Assembly (NCBI GenBank): GCA_963971575.1
Contig: OZ020611.1
Coordinates: forward strand, 206,564,743 to 206,628,742
Origin: Liopterus haemorrhoidalis
Lineage: Eukaryota > Arthropoda > Insecta > Coleoptera > Dytiscidae
Length of the DNA stretch: 64,000 bases
Direction of reading: 5' to 3'
The notes beneath the pieces were generated by a model that did no database searches, had not been told where the DNA came from, and worked only from the letters and a program-made list of their open reading frames with translations. Of the stretch, positions 46,526-57,148 are shown in pieces. Positions within the stretch are counted from its first letter, which is position 1; each line of letters opens with the position of its first letter. The position numbers were made by a program, and so were the translations under genes.

Positions 46526-47828
46526 CAAGGTGTCTCAAAAGAAATTTTATATTTAGTGGATCGATTAAAAAAAAAGTAAGCCGTATATAGAAAAAATGTT
46601 TATTAATTATTAAAATACACTTTTTGGGGATTTATTTCTTAAAAATAATATCGTCTAAATGTAGACCCTCGCATTCTCGGCACTCATTTAATCGAACAGT
46701 AAAATTACTTATGACGTCTCGGCATGTGGACTCAGCGATGGCTGCCATTTCGTGACGGATATTTTCTTTCAAATGCGCCAGTGAAGTCGGTTTATTGGCG
46801 TAAACTTTAGATTTAAGATAACCCCATAGGAAAAAGTCCATAGGGGTTAAATCTGGACAGCGTGGAGGCCAATTTATGTCACCTCTCCGGGAGATCAATT
46901 TGCCTGAGAAAATTTCATGAACACGTGGCAGAGACATATTGGACATGTGTGAAGTTGCTCCGTCCTGTTGGAACCATGTTCTTTGGTTATAGCCAGGAAA
47001 GTTTTGCAGTTCAGGTACCAAGAAGTTGTCTAACATCTCCACATAACGCTCTGAATCCACTGTAACTGCACGCCCCCTTTCGTCTTCAAAAAAGTAAGGG
47101 CCGATAATTCCTCGCGCCGACATCGCAGCCCATATGGTCACTTTAGGCGAATGTAGGGGTTTCTGATGTTTGCGTTTCGGATTCGTTGCACTCCAGTAGC
47201 GGCAATTCTGCTTATTTACGTGGCCATTAAGATGAAAATGAGCTTTATCCGAAAACAAAATGTTGGTAAACGTTGAAAATCGCTCAATCACCTGAAATTA
47301 AGCCTCTGACTGGCATGTTGGGACTTTAATTCTTGCACCAATTGAATTTTGTAGGGGTGCAGCTTTAGGTTTTTGTGCATAATGCGATGTAATGATGATC
47401 TATGCACATTTAAAGCACTTGCGCGCTTCCGAATTGAAAGGTTCGGGTCGTCACGAACAGACTGATCAACATTCTCCACGTTTTCTACCGTTCTTGATGA
47501 CCTAGGTCGCCCGGATTTTGATTTATCCAGCGTTGTACCAGTCTCTTCAAACTTTTTAACCCAATGTCGAATGAGAGGAATGCTTGGCGCATCATTTAAG
47601 TCGCGAAAACCTCGAATACTGCAGAATTTTCTACGCGCTACAGTCGCCGAATCACCGTTTTTGTAAAACTCTCGCACGCATAACGCGCGGTCTGCTCCCG
47701 AGAAACGCTCCATAGAGACTGAATTCCCAAGAGCCAGGCTACCGATTGACATAACCCCCGCGCCCCTCGGATACGTTGCGTTCACGCAGTAAGCTAAATA
47801 AATATAAAATTTCTTTTGAGACACCTTG
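46526..47828 (-). mobile_element. DD41D mariner-like transposon, near-complete
   Basis: 1,303 bp between TA dinucleotides (46524-46525 and 47829-47830). The termini are identical inverted repeats of 30 bp, beginning CAAGGTGTCTCAAAAGAAAT and ending at '...atattta'. Length, TA duplication and a single transposase frame fit the Tc1/mariner superfamily. Perfect ends imply a recent insertion, although the gene carries one frameshift. Confidence 0.92.
46632..47713 (-). pseudogene. DD41D mariner transposase, one frameshift
   Basis: The start MERFSGADRALCVREFYKNG lies at 47713. N-terminal helix-turn-helix pair: ATVARRKFCSIRGFRDLNDA, IRHWVKKFEETG and LNVHRSSLHRIMHKNL. The GRPRSSRT linker follows. The frame breaks near 47289 after SQRLNF by a small deletion, then resumes with IERFSTFTNILFSDKAHFHL (first Asp), TWFQQDGATSH (second Asp) and PDLTPMDFFLWGYLKSKVY (third Asp). 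Forty-one residues separate the second and third Asp, the DD41D signature of rosa-type elements. About 360 residues in all, a normal length. Apart from the frameshift no damage is visible, so a sister copy elsewhere in the genome may be active. An upstream in-frame extension to 47824 is terminal-repeat sequence, not protein. Confidence 0.9.
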
Positions 47829-48210
47829 TAGTAATACTTATTTTATTTAATTTGTAGGTAATCTTTTACATAACAGTTTTGTACTGAACAAGAAATGAAA
47901 TGTAATTGATTCTAATAAATAATGTTACATTAAATTAAATTAGAATAAAATATTGTAACAATAAATGCTAATTACCTAAATATTATAACTCGCTTCTTAT
48001 TTGTTGCCACAGTTGCGTTACGGGAGACAGACCACAAATTTTATCAATATTAAATTATGACTCACTAAACATTATATTTTTTTAAATAGTTTTTTAAAAG
48101 CACAATGCTTGTAACGTGGCGTCGAGAAAAATTACATTTCTCGAAAAAAAATTTTACATTTGTAGAGAAATGAAAAATAAGAATTAGAACTTGACTCGAG
48201 AAATTCTCGA

Positions 48211-48214
<4 letters not shown>

Positions 48215-48303
<89 letters not shown>

Positions 48304-48322
48304 CTCTATCTCTCTCTATCTT
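48215..48322 (+). repeat. (CT)n / (TATC)n microsatellite
   Basis: About 75 bases of uninterrupted CT followed by CTAT/CTCTAT variants. It starts directly after 'ctcgagaattctc'. Confidence 0.95.
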
Positions 48323-50189
48323 TCCTGCTCGCTTCTAATATTGTGTTTTCTGTCAATATAACTCGCTCTTCATATTTCATGGCTCTTCTCCCTGTTAGCA
48401 AATTTCCTTAAAATTTAACAGAGGACTCGCGTGAACCTTGCGATACTCCTACAGTTCACCACTGGTTATATCCCAGTTTGAAACTTTCTACGTGCTATCA
48501 GATTCTGATGAATGGACTATTTAAATATGTACGCTACAAAAAGTTCGTTTTAAAATTTCTCCGAAATTCATTATCACCTGATGCTTCTACAAACATACCT
48601 ATTGATAGATACATTATGTAAATATTATGTTTACAAATGTGTTTAACACGGCTCTATTTATTTATAATCTGAGAAATTAATTTTTTGATTTGATTCTACG
48701 ATTGCAAGATTTTACCTTATTTTGTAAACATGTTTATAAATACAAAATTATACCTGATAATTGATAGATCAAAATAAAAACATTGATGATAAAAAGCCAA
48801 TGAACTTTTGAAAATATTTACAAAAATTCAATGGTTCAACTTAATTAGCATAACGTTTCTAGAAAAATGTGGCGACCATTTGTGACTCATATTATTAACA
48901 AATAACTGAATATTTTTTTTTAAATTTTGAATTAAATTCAATATTATTTTTAAACTTGAATTGCCAAAAATTAATTACACAGAACTGCGTATTAACTTCT
49001 TTTTACTTTATTTCTGTTCTCTTAAATGATTTCATATGAAAAGTGATGTCAATTTCAAATATACAGAGCGTTCTTAAATGATTGATAGGAGTTGAATTTT
49101 CCGCTCATTAGTTCTTTTTTTTAGGTTGTTACTTCCCAGTGGCGCATATAGGAGAACTTACAAAGGCAAAATAATGAGTCATTAATCAAGCAATTTTTAA
49201 TAACTTACATTTACTTATGGCGATATCTTTTGCTTACCAATGAAATAATATACAAAAGTGGCAATAAAAAAAGTGTTTTCTGATAACGAATACACTAGAC
49301 ATTGTCACTATCAGACATCTGTCAATGTCACATTATAAAAGTGCATTTCTATGTTTATAGTCAAATGCGTCATGTACAGCTAGGGCACAAACAACTAGGG
49401 ATGAAAATTAGTAACACTGCAACGCTCGAAATTCAAACGCCAGTCAATCATTAATGAACGCCCCGTAATTTCAGTTATTATCCATCCCTTTAAGTTATTT
49501 TTTGGCAAATAAGTAAGAAACTCAATAAATTATGAGACAATTTTTATTTATTCGTATTCTTGCTAAATGCCAACAAAAATTTATAAAAAAAAAAAAATTA
49601 TGTGAAGTGGTTTTAATAAGCGTAAAAAGTCAACATAATACTGGATGTCAACTAATATTTGTTTTATTAACAATATATTATTTGTTTTATAAGTATTTCA
49701 TTACTATAAATGATTAATTCTTCTTTAATACCTTAAAGACAAAAATGTAAAGTAATTCAAACAATAGGTTGAATCACAACATATAATAGTATAACAAAAT
49801 AACTGCACACTACACTCTACAGTGTAGATTGTTGTGTGGTATTAAACACTCGGTTCTCGGTTATTAATTTTTTTTTTAATTTCAAAAAGGACACACACTA
49901 TCTTAGCCATAAATACAAAAATTCCATAACATTATTAGCCATAATTTACCCATTAATTAAAAAAATAATTAATTTTGTCAATAACACAAAAACTGCAATA
50001 GATTTTCAGAAACGCGATCGGGTCAAAAATTCCTTTAGTACGTTTCCGGCTCAAATCAATGATCATTACTTTTTTCATATTTTTAAAAGAGGGAGGGACA
50101 AGAACTTTTGCACATTTTTTGCTAAAATCATATTAAAAAACGAATTTTAAAAAACTACTATTTGTTCCTTTATCTACGTTCTAAGATAA
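48323..50189. other. No gene recognised
   Basis: AT-rich. 'cagtggcgcatataggagaa' at about 49138 looks like a hAT left end, but no partner was found. Frames at 49532-49717 and 49836-50150 are low complexity. Confidence 0.4.
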
Positions 50190-51068
50190 AAAAAAATTTA
50201 AATATTTTTTTTTATCCACGACACAAAAAAATCGACATTTTTCGAAAAACTTATCTAATTAAAAATTCCTATTGAACTATTCCGGTTCCTATCAATTTTC
50301 ATTATGGATATTTTTTTTTTCAGATTTTTAGATCAACCCCTCTGAGAGATAGGGTGGGGAACAAAAGATTTTTTACATACGAATTTTGAAAAATGATTTT
50401 TTAAAAATAAAAATTTGTTTGTTAATCCACGCAAATGAAACCTATTATCATTTGGTATGCCACTCAAAATTATATATATATTATTAAATACATAATTGTT
50501 TATATTTATCTCGGGATATATTTTTGAACTCTCAGTATTTTTTCTATATGTAATAATATACCAAATTTCAACTTTCTATGTTAAACCGTTTGGCTACAAT
50601 TTCTACCGGACAGACACATGAGTGACGTTACGAACTCTTAATAGTTTTCCTGCATATGGGTCAAAAAGTTGTATAAGCATGCCAAATTTCAACTTTATAA
50701 GTCCAGCCACAGTTTCTACCGAACAGACAGACAGACGGAGCATGAGTGACGGTATAAGAAAAATATGATTTTTCATAATTAAAAATGTATTGGATTATCC
50801 ACGCACTAAGAGGTCTCATTTGATATCTTAAAAAACATTTTTTTTTAAATTTTGTTCGTTGAATACATATTTGTTTATATTTTACCGCAATGTGTTTTTT
50901 TTTTACTCTTAATAGTTTTCTTTTATGTAGGTTAAAGAGTTGTACAAGGATTCTAAATTTAATCTTTCTAAGTCCAGCCGTTTGGCCACAATATCTACCA
51001 GACAGACAGACAGAGACATGAGTGACGGTATAAAAGTTTTTTGGTCATACTTACAAAACCCTAAAAAG
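50190..51068 (-). mobile_element. Old HINE with three tandem 5' segments
   Basis: Minus-strand HINE body at 50220-50470, followed by three successive copies of the 5' segment, each with an 'aatttcaacttt..aagtccagcc' phrase, a 'ctaccgaacagacagacaga' microsatellite stub and 'catgagtgacg'. The last ends with 'ggtcatacttacaaaaccct' (51045-51062), the family A 5' edge. Confidence 0.6.
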
Positions 51069-51487
51069 AGAAAAATTAAATGATTTAAATAAACGTCTTT
51101 TTATTTTCCTGGTGAAATTTTTATCTTTTGGGTCCAAAACTGCATTTTGTTATTTTACTTTTAGTCTCGCTATTAGTAATATTCTATTTACGCCATAATT
51201 TTCACGACCCGGTTACCCTGATATTTCTTTTCTATTTCTTTAATGTCCTGGTGAAATCTTTCAATCTGTCCTTGATTATCTGCTCCAAGATTTTCAGAAA
51301 CGTAGTAAAAATTTTAATTCAGGAAATTGACTTTTTAGCCCACTTTATAACCTAGGTGCTTACATTTTTGAAGCATGTTGACGAATCTTTATAATCTGGA
51401 TCTTTGTAATATCCCTAAAAATTTGAATTCAAATTGAAATATGAATAAGGAAAAAACTGTACGTGATAAGAACACTATTTTGGCAAT

Positions 51488-52905
51488 TAGTATAATAATA
51501 ATAATAATAATAATAATAATTTTATTAGTGTTTTAAATCTACATTTTTACACATATCAACATAGGTATAAATTGAAAACTTACAATAATACAAAAGAATT
51601 ACAACAATACATTATACATACAATATACGTTACAATATTAAATTAAATTATTAAAATTATCTGTCATATATTCATTAAAATTATAAAATGATTTGTGTTT
51701 AAAGTAGGTCTTTAGCTTGTTATTGAATAGTTTATAAGACAAACATTTAATTTTATCGGGCAAGATGTTATAAAAGTGAATACAATAATAGTTTTTAGAG
51801 TACCTGGCACAATTGACACGAGTGTAGGTAGGCCTTATTAGATGTTTTCCTCTTGTCCCGTAATTAAGTATTTCGTGTTGAAACTTATAATTATCTTTGT
51901 TGAGATGCATATAATTCAGGCAATAAAATATATATAGCGACGGTAACGTCATAAGTCCCAGTTCAATAAAATATTTTCTGCAATCTTGTCTATAGTTCAG
52001 ATTACAAATGACTCGAACAACTCGTCGTTGCAAACGGAAAATTCGTTGCGCATGTGTGGAGTGTCCCCATGTTAGCAACGCTTAATTGATGTGAGATACA
52101 AATAGCACATGGTAGGCAGTTACTAGAATCTTCCTGGGAACATTAGATTGTAGGCCTCTTATGCAATATATGGATCTACATAATTTCACAGCTAATGCTT
52201 CCACATGACTTTCCCAACTGAGATTGGCTCCAATGGTAACCCCCAAAAAAGTCACAGGATCTTGACTATGGTTCTCAGGTACTGATCGTAGTGAAAAAAG
52301 CATTTGTTTGGTTTTAGCGTCATTCAGCCCTACTATATTTGCCAAAAACCAGTTTTGTGCATCAATTTTAGTTGATATATTTTCGATTTTCATGTACTCA
52401 AAACTAGTGGACTGATTAAACAGAGTGGTGTCATCTGCATACAATATGGTTTTAGCATTGTTAATAAAATGTGGCAGATCATTTATGTACACCAAAAACA
52501 ATAATGGACCGAGTATGGAGTCTTGAGGTACTCCAAAATGGATTTCTCGCTCATTAGATTTAATATTGATTGCCCAAACGTATTGTCTTCGGTTTGATAA
52601 AAACGAATTGATTAATTCGCAGCTGTCTACACAAATGTTGTAGCAAGACAGTTTTTGAATTAAAAGGTCATGTGGCACACAGTCAAAGGCCTTAGTAAGA
52701 TCAAAAAACGTGGCCGTACTATAAGATCCATTTGTGAAGCCAGCAAAATCCATTAATTCCAAGACGGCTGTCGTTGTAGATTTTCCATTTCTAAAACCAA
52801 ACTGACTTCTATTGAACAAACCATACTTCTCAAAATGTTCGAGTAACTGCTTAAAAAGTATTTTCTCTAAATTTTTTAAAAAAACAGGAGTATGCAACAA
52901 GTAAT
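51488..52905 (-). mobile_element. Jockey/I-like LINE, 5'-truncated, (ATT)n tail
   Basis: Coding part 52905-51638 on the minus strand, about 150 bp of 3' UTR, then an (ATT)n tail at 51488-51523. A-rich sequence (52918-52928) borders the truncated 5' edge. Tail type resembles that of the LINE at 63060. Confidence 0.85.
51638..52905 (-). pseudogene. LINE reverse transcriptase, single in-frame stop
   Basis: Opens within the fingers domain (TPVFLKNLEKILFKQLLEHF), then FGFRNGKSTTTAVLELMDF, motif A (TATFFDLTKAFDCVPHDLLI), motif B (GVPQDSILGPLLFLVYINDLP; the usual SG is DS here) and motif C (ILYADDTTLF), then VTFLGVTIGANLSWESHVEAL. A stop at 52084-52082 sits where related proteins have Tyr; the same frame continues as ALLTWGHSTHAQRIFRLQRR to its natural end at 51638. 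No endonuclease domain remains. Apart from truncation the only lesion visible is that stop, so the insertion is fairly young. Confidence 0.88.
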
Positions 52906-52929
52906 TCATAAAATACAAAAAAAAAAACA

Positions 52930-53506
52930 GTTTTTACAAACTTTTTGCCAGGCACATATGTGCCTCCCGTTGGGAAATAAAACGAAGGACACGATGATTC
53001 AAATAGTGAAACAATATGATATAATAATCAAAAACCGGTTTCATTCATTCGTACAAACATAAAATTCACTTGTCTTGATTATTTAAGAGCTTTCATTAAA
53101 ATTCTTATTACGTCAATCTAATGCAATATACATAAAGATAAGGTAGAAAAAATAGGAACGAATTCATTTATCTTTTGCGTAAATATATACTTAAACCATC
53201 TAGCGACAGTAGATATTACGAATACGATTGTTATCTGATAAGATTATGAATATATGCCAGTGATAAAAGATATAAATAATGTCTAATGTCAAAAAGGACA
53301 TTGACATAAAAACCTAATTATAATTATTGCAATTACTGTTATCGGTAACTTGGACATTTGTAGTTAAAATAGATATTATTGTAAAATAGTAAAATAGAAA
53401 GACCTTGTAAAATTGCAATATTAAGGCTGCACGTACAATAAAAATTGTGGCCAAATAGATCAACATAGATTTAAAAAAAAAATTATTTGGTCTTAGCTAC
53501 TATGGC
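52930..53506. other. No gene; possible HINE scrap
   Basis: AT-rich. 'aaaaattgtggccaaatagatcaacatag' near 53442-53470 matches the 'aaattgtagccaaacggctaaacctag' part of family A, so a decayed 5' HINE piece is likely here. Confidence 0.35.
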
Positions 53507-53600
53507 CAGAGGCGTATTAAGGTCGGTTGAAGCCCCGGGCGCAAAAGAAAATATTGGGCCCTTTAAAAAAGAGAGACAGGGATAATAAAATTACATATTA
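53507..53600 (+). mobile_element. hAT left-end fragment
   Basis: CAGAGGCGTATTAAGGTCGG followed by 'gaagccccgggcgcaaaag' and 'gggccctttaaa' has the wording of hAT termini seen elsewhere in the window (39791, 7182). No right end or 8-bp duplication found. Confidence 0.45.
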
Positions 53601-53674
53601 ACCATATTTTTAAATAAATAAAAAATATTATGTACTATTATTATTATATTTCCAATAAAATTTGAACATAATAT

Positions 53675-54218
53675 TGTCACGTGGGTGGTTTGATTGAGAC
53701 ACAACTCCTGGTTTCAACATAACAAATTTATTAAATACGTATATCAAATTTACAATATATGTTTGAATTGGCCCATGGAGTTGGGAAAGTCTTCGGTCCA
53801 CCCCGTAATGGCCAGGATCGGCTTGGACCTATCTCCGAGGCGGGGGCTACCCATCCGGGAGTCGAGGAACCTGGAGAAGTCTTCTCCCAGTCACATGGTC
53901 ACTACTTACTTGGCTTCACCCTCGATACAAGACTCTGGCGTCAGTGTCTTGGTCACCACCTGGACTAATACGTGCAGCGGAGTTGGCTATGTGCCACTGC
54001 TTCCATATTTTGTGACTTCCAGTCTTTTTGTAACGAAAATTAACCCAGTTCCAATATTCATTCGTCATGACAAATATTTCCTCATTATGAAAATGCGATG
54101 TCTGCATTTTCGTAATCAGGCCACATACGTCAGACGCTGACGAATAGTTTTTAATCAGACAGCTGACCGTCACAATGTCTAGATGTCGTAATCCTGACCT
54201 AGGATTACCTATGTGACA
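53675..54218 (-). mobile_element. Solo LTR, 544 bp (Gypsy-like)
   Basis: Begins TGTCACGTGGG and ends ...CTATGTGACA, i.e. TG..CA ends within a short inverted repeat, flanked by ATAT on both sides (53671-53674 and 54219-54222), a 4-bp target duplication typical of Ty3/Gypsy elements. An AATAAA signal near the end of the minus-strand reading (about 53730) suggests minus orientation. No internal retroelement genes adjoin it. The 148-codon plus-strand frame inside (53694-54140) is not protein-like. Confidence 0.75.
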
Positions 54219-54223
54219 ATATA

Positions 54224-54430
54224 TACGAGGTGTGTAAATTAAGTAACCGGACTAGCAACATAGCGTTTGATCTGGCAACATTTGGGACGCGGGACTTGGA
54301 GGGCTGGCAGGTGAACATGTGATACGTCTTTAGTACGAGTTTGAACTCGCTAGAGTAATTTGGTTGCCCGTAGGGATTTTTTTCGTGAAACAATATTTTG
54401 TTGCAGTTATGGCCTTTTTCGCTCATTTAA
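54224..54430 (+). mobile_element. mariner-like 5' end (tentative)
   Basis: 'acgaggtgtgtaaattaagt' right after a TA, a 'gaaacaatattttgttgcag' leader and ATGGCC at about 54409 recall the start of a mariner family with CGAGG-type ends. The frame is lost within about 20 codons. No right end found. Confidence 0.3.
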
Positions 54431-54493
54431 TTCCTATGAAACTCTTAGATGTATATAAAACTCACAATTCACATATATTTTTATAAATTTTAA

Positions 54494-54751
54494 ATCGAAC
54501 TGAAGAGAAATACAAAGTTAGTTCAAAAAGATCGCGCGCTCGCGGTCTTTAATTCGAAAATTTATGTACCGAAAAATTCCGATATTCAGACGGAAGAAGA
54601 AATAGAAACCGCGGTGGACAAGTATAGTACGACTAATGTAAAACACATAGTAACCCTTTTATTACATTATCAAATTAACAATTTAAGTAATTTATTAGAG
54701 TATCACTTTCAATCTTTAATTTATCTAATGGAATTAGAACGATTGCTTTAA
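54494..54751 (+). other. Unexplained 85-codon open frame without ATG
   Basis: After a stop at 54491-54493 the frame reads IELKRNTKLVQKDRALAVFN, then SKIYVPKNSDIQTEEEIETA, VDKYSTTNVKHIVTLLLHYQ and on to a stop at 54749-54751. It is charged and of mixed composition, unlike the low-complexity frames nearby, and the codons include several CG pairs. A TATATAAAA lies 40 bp upstream. I do not recognise it. It could be a retroelement gag scrap, an exon, or chance. Confidence 0.3.
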
Positions 54752-55124
54752 TTGAATTTTCTACTTGAGTGTGTTAAGATTTCATTAAACATTAGATTAA
54801 AAAGTGTGAAGAACTATTTGCATATAATAGAAATAATATTTTATTTTTAAAATTATCTCTAAAGATTGTTCTTCAAGATTAAAGAAATGTATTTTTTGTC
54901 CCTCATAATCACCGTAGCCTTGACATTAGTTACGTAATTTTATGTGTGAAGATTTTTAAATGTACTTGAAGTTTTTAGCACTTAAATAAAATATTCAGTG
55001 GATAATCTCAATTACTCAGAACAGAACCAAATTTATAGCAATAACACCCACAATGGATTTCTTGGGGATTTTTTATTTATATATTTTCTGAAAGCATATT
55101 GCATACTGACCGCAGAAATAATGG
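54752..55124. other. No gene recognised
   Basis: AT-rich, featureless. Confidence 0.4.
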
Positions 55125-55592
55125 TTGGTTTATATACGGAACAAGAATAAGGAATAGGAAATAAGAATAGTACACAAGAATAAAAAATATTAAACCGTTT
55201 ATATAGGACATAACATTTCGTCGCTGCGCCTGCGTACTTGCGTTGGCCTGTGTTTAACATTTGTCACTTGACAGGTTCTGATTCATAAAACCTTTTAAAA
55301 AATTTCGTTTATTACCGTTAAAAACATTTTATTGTTGTTTACAACCCTCTCATCACAACTGAAAAACATCTGTTGACCAAACTTTATTACGGCAGACATT
55401 TTGATTGCTGTGCGCAGGCTTATCGTGTCTTATTCTTGAAATAAGAATAAAAATGTTGAATGTTACCAACTATTCTTATGTTTAAGTTAAATTTCATTCC
55501 TACATAAACCGATATACGGCGCAGCCATGTTTTAACATCTTGTGCACTATTCTTATTTCCTATTCCTTATTCTTGTTCCGTATATAAACCAA
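55125..55592. mobile_element. Long-TIR MITE family D, copy D1
   Basis: TTGGTTTATATACGGAACAA at the left is mirrored at the right. The inverted repeats run about 53 bp through 'aataaggaataggaaataag' and 'aatagtacacaaga' with few mismatches. Inside are further mirrored words (TTATTCTTGAAATAAGAATAA). Copy D2 at 62359 shares the whole structure. Confidence 0.8.
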
Positions 55593-55619
55593 GCATAAGT
55601 AGTATTTGTGTTATATTTT

Positions 55620-56014
55620 TATAGTCTATCTCAGAAAGAGCGATAGAAATAAATCTTTTTGTCAGGCAGTTACCAGTGGCGTGCACATTATAAACACGTT
55701 TAAATTGGTTTTGTGTATTTCTATATTACTATTTATCATTTTATTAAACGCACGCCTGTGACCATATTTATCATATCATTAAACGCACCCCTGTGAGTAT
55801 ATTTTTCTTCAAAATTTTAGGGTAAATTTTTATGATCTATTGTGTTGAACCCTAGTTCGTATTCCCATATAAGACGTGCGGCACACTCGGTGGTTTCTTA
55901 ACAATATTTCTTTTCGAACTATTCATATTTTGTGTGCCGCTTCTGTGTGAAAAAACAATAACTTTTTACAAATAATAAATTTTATTACTATCGCTCTTTC
56001 TGAGATAGAGTATA
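55620..56014 (-). mobile_element. MITE family B, copy B4
   Basis: TATAGTCTATCTCAGAAAGA at the left and the inverse of TATACTCTATCTCAGAAAGA at the right. Same orientation as B2. Contains the full set of internal blocks seen in B1 and B3. Confidence 0.8.
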
Positions 56015-56135
56015 GTTTTTTCTCTGTTCATATATCAGTTTCAGTATTAGGCATGAAAGACGAAAATTATTATTATATTTTATATTTATTATATTTATAT
56101 AATGACATTGTTATATTATAATACGCCTAATACCA

Positions 56136-56507
56136 CCCAGCAAACATTCAACTAACGGCCGAATGCTGGCAAACTGCTTTTATGCTGGTAAATTACTGGC
56201 ACCAAAAGTAAGTGCAACGCCAGTATTAATAATGTACTTCACATTTGTATTTCGCATTCCGCCTATACGAAGTACTTTACCAGCATTTTATAAGCACTCT
56301 TCTTCACTCATACTTTTTACTTAAAACCATCAGAAATAAATCTTGCAACTAATGCGATTATTTTGCACTTTACCGTTGCTGGGCCGGCAACTGATACATC
56401 AATGGGCCAGTAACGGCCACGGGGACACCGGGGTACTGGCCCATTACTTTCAATGCCGGGGAGTATGTGCTTTACCAGTACTGGCCCGTATAAAAATGTT
56501 TGCTGGG
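56136..56507. mobile_element. TIR element with CCCAGCAAACATT ends
   Basis: CCCAGCAAACATT at 56136 and its exact inverse at 56495-56507 (with one flexible base). The interior has repeated 'ctggc', 'tactggcccrtta' and 'ctttaccag' words in both directions. Superfamily not determined. Confidence 0.6.
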
Positions 56508-56569
56508 CAGTAATATGTATTAATATCTTCATGGTTTCTATGAGAATGAGATTACAGAGCTAAAAATAA

Positions 56570-57135
56570 ATGGATCATGAAAGAGTGGCCTCGAACAAAG
56601 CAATGAACTTCAGATATAAAATTGTCTACCTGAAGCGTCCTGGAGTATTTTGCCCCATTTACATTAAATTAGGCTTGATTGAGCAATTTGTTAAAGCTCT
56701 AAACAAAGACGGTGAATATTTCAAGTACCTGTGTGAGAAATTTCCAGCTCTTTTTAAAGTGATACTTCAAGAAGGATATTTCTTAGGTCTCCAAATAAGA
56801 AAGTTGATGAAAGGTATGAATTAACAAAGGTAGATCTTGAAATAGAAGCTTAGATATACTTGTAAGATTTTATCAGCAAGTTTTTGACAAACCACAAAGA
56901 TCAAATTTTGTAGATATCGCTAGAACTTGTTTGCAAATTTGAAGCTAATAAATGAGCTTTAAAGTTTATTTTCTCAGTTCACACTTGGACTACTTTTCCG
57001 AATAACTTGAAATAAACTGAAGAAAGGGAGAAAGATTTCACTAGGACATGAAAATTATGGAAAAGGAAATGTCAGAGTAGATGGAACATAAAAATGATGA
57101 AGGACTACTGTTGGATGTTGGATAGGAATTTTAGT
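56570..57135 (+). pseudogene. Decayed copy of a multicopy insect gene family
   Basis: The frame 56570-56824 reads MDHERVASNKAMNFRYKIVY, then LIEQFVKALNKDGEYFKYLC, then EKFPALFKVILQEGYFLGLQIRKLMK. With stops and frameshifts it goes on to 'FSVHTWTTFPNNL', 'ERFH.DMKIMEK' and 'LLLDVG.EF' (to about 57130). I recall a repeated family with 'FvKamnk.g..F.yL..kFP.ls.aKlkeGiFvGPQIRkLmkD', then 'fSHLdyFPeNLGdmSEEqGErFHqDI..ME.rYqGrW...MmaDYCW.LdR', present in many copies in insect and some other invertebrate genomes, function unknown. Three or more lesions make this copy dead. Its abundance suggests retroposition or carriage by a mobile element, which is inference. Confidence 0.65.
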
Positions 57136-57148
57136 AATAGCAAAAATA

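Noticed and set aside
49138..49200. hAT element starting CAGTGGCGCATATAGG
   Set aside because: No matching right end and no 8-bp duplication could be found within reach.
53694..54140. A 148-codon protein-coding gene
   Set aside because: It lies completely inside a solo LTR and its translation resembles no protein family.
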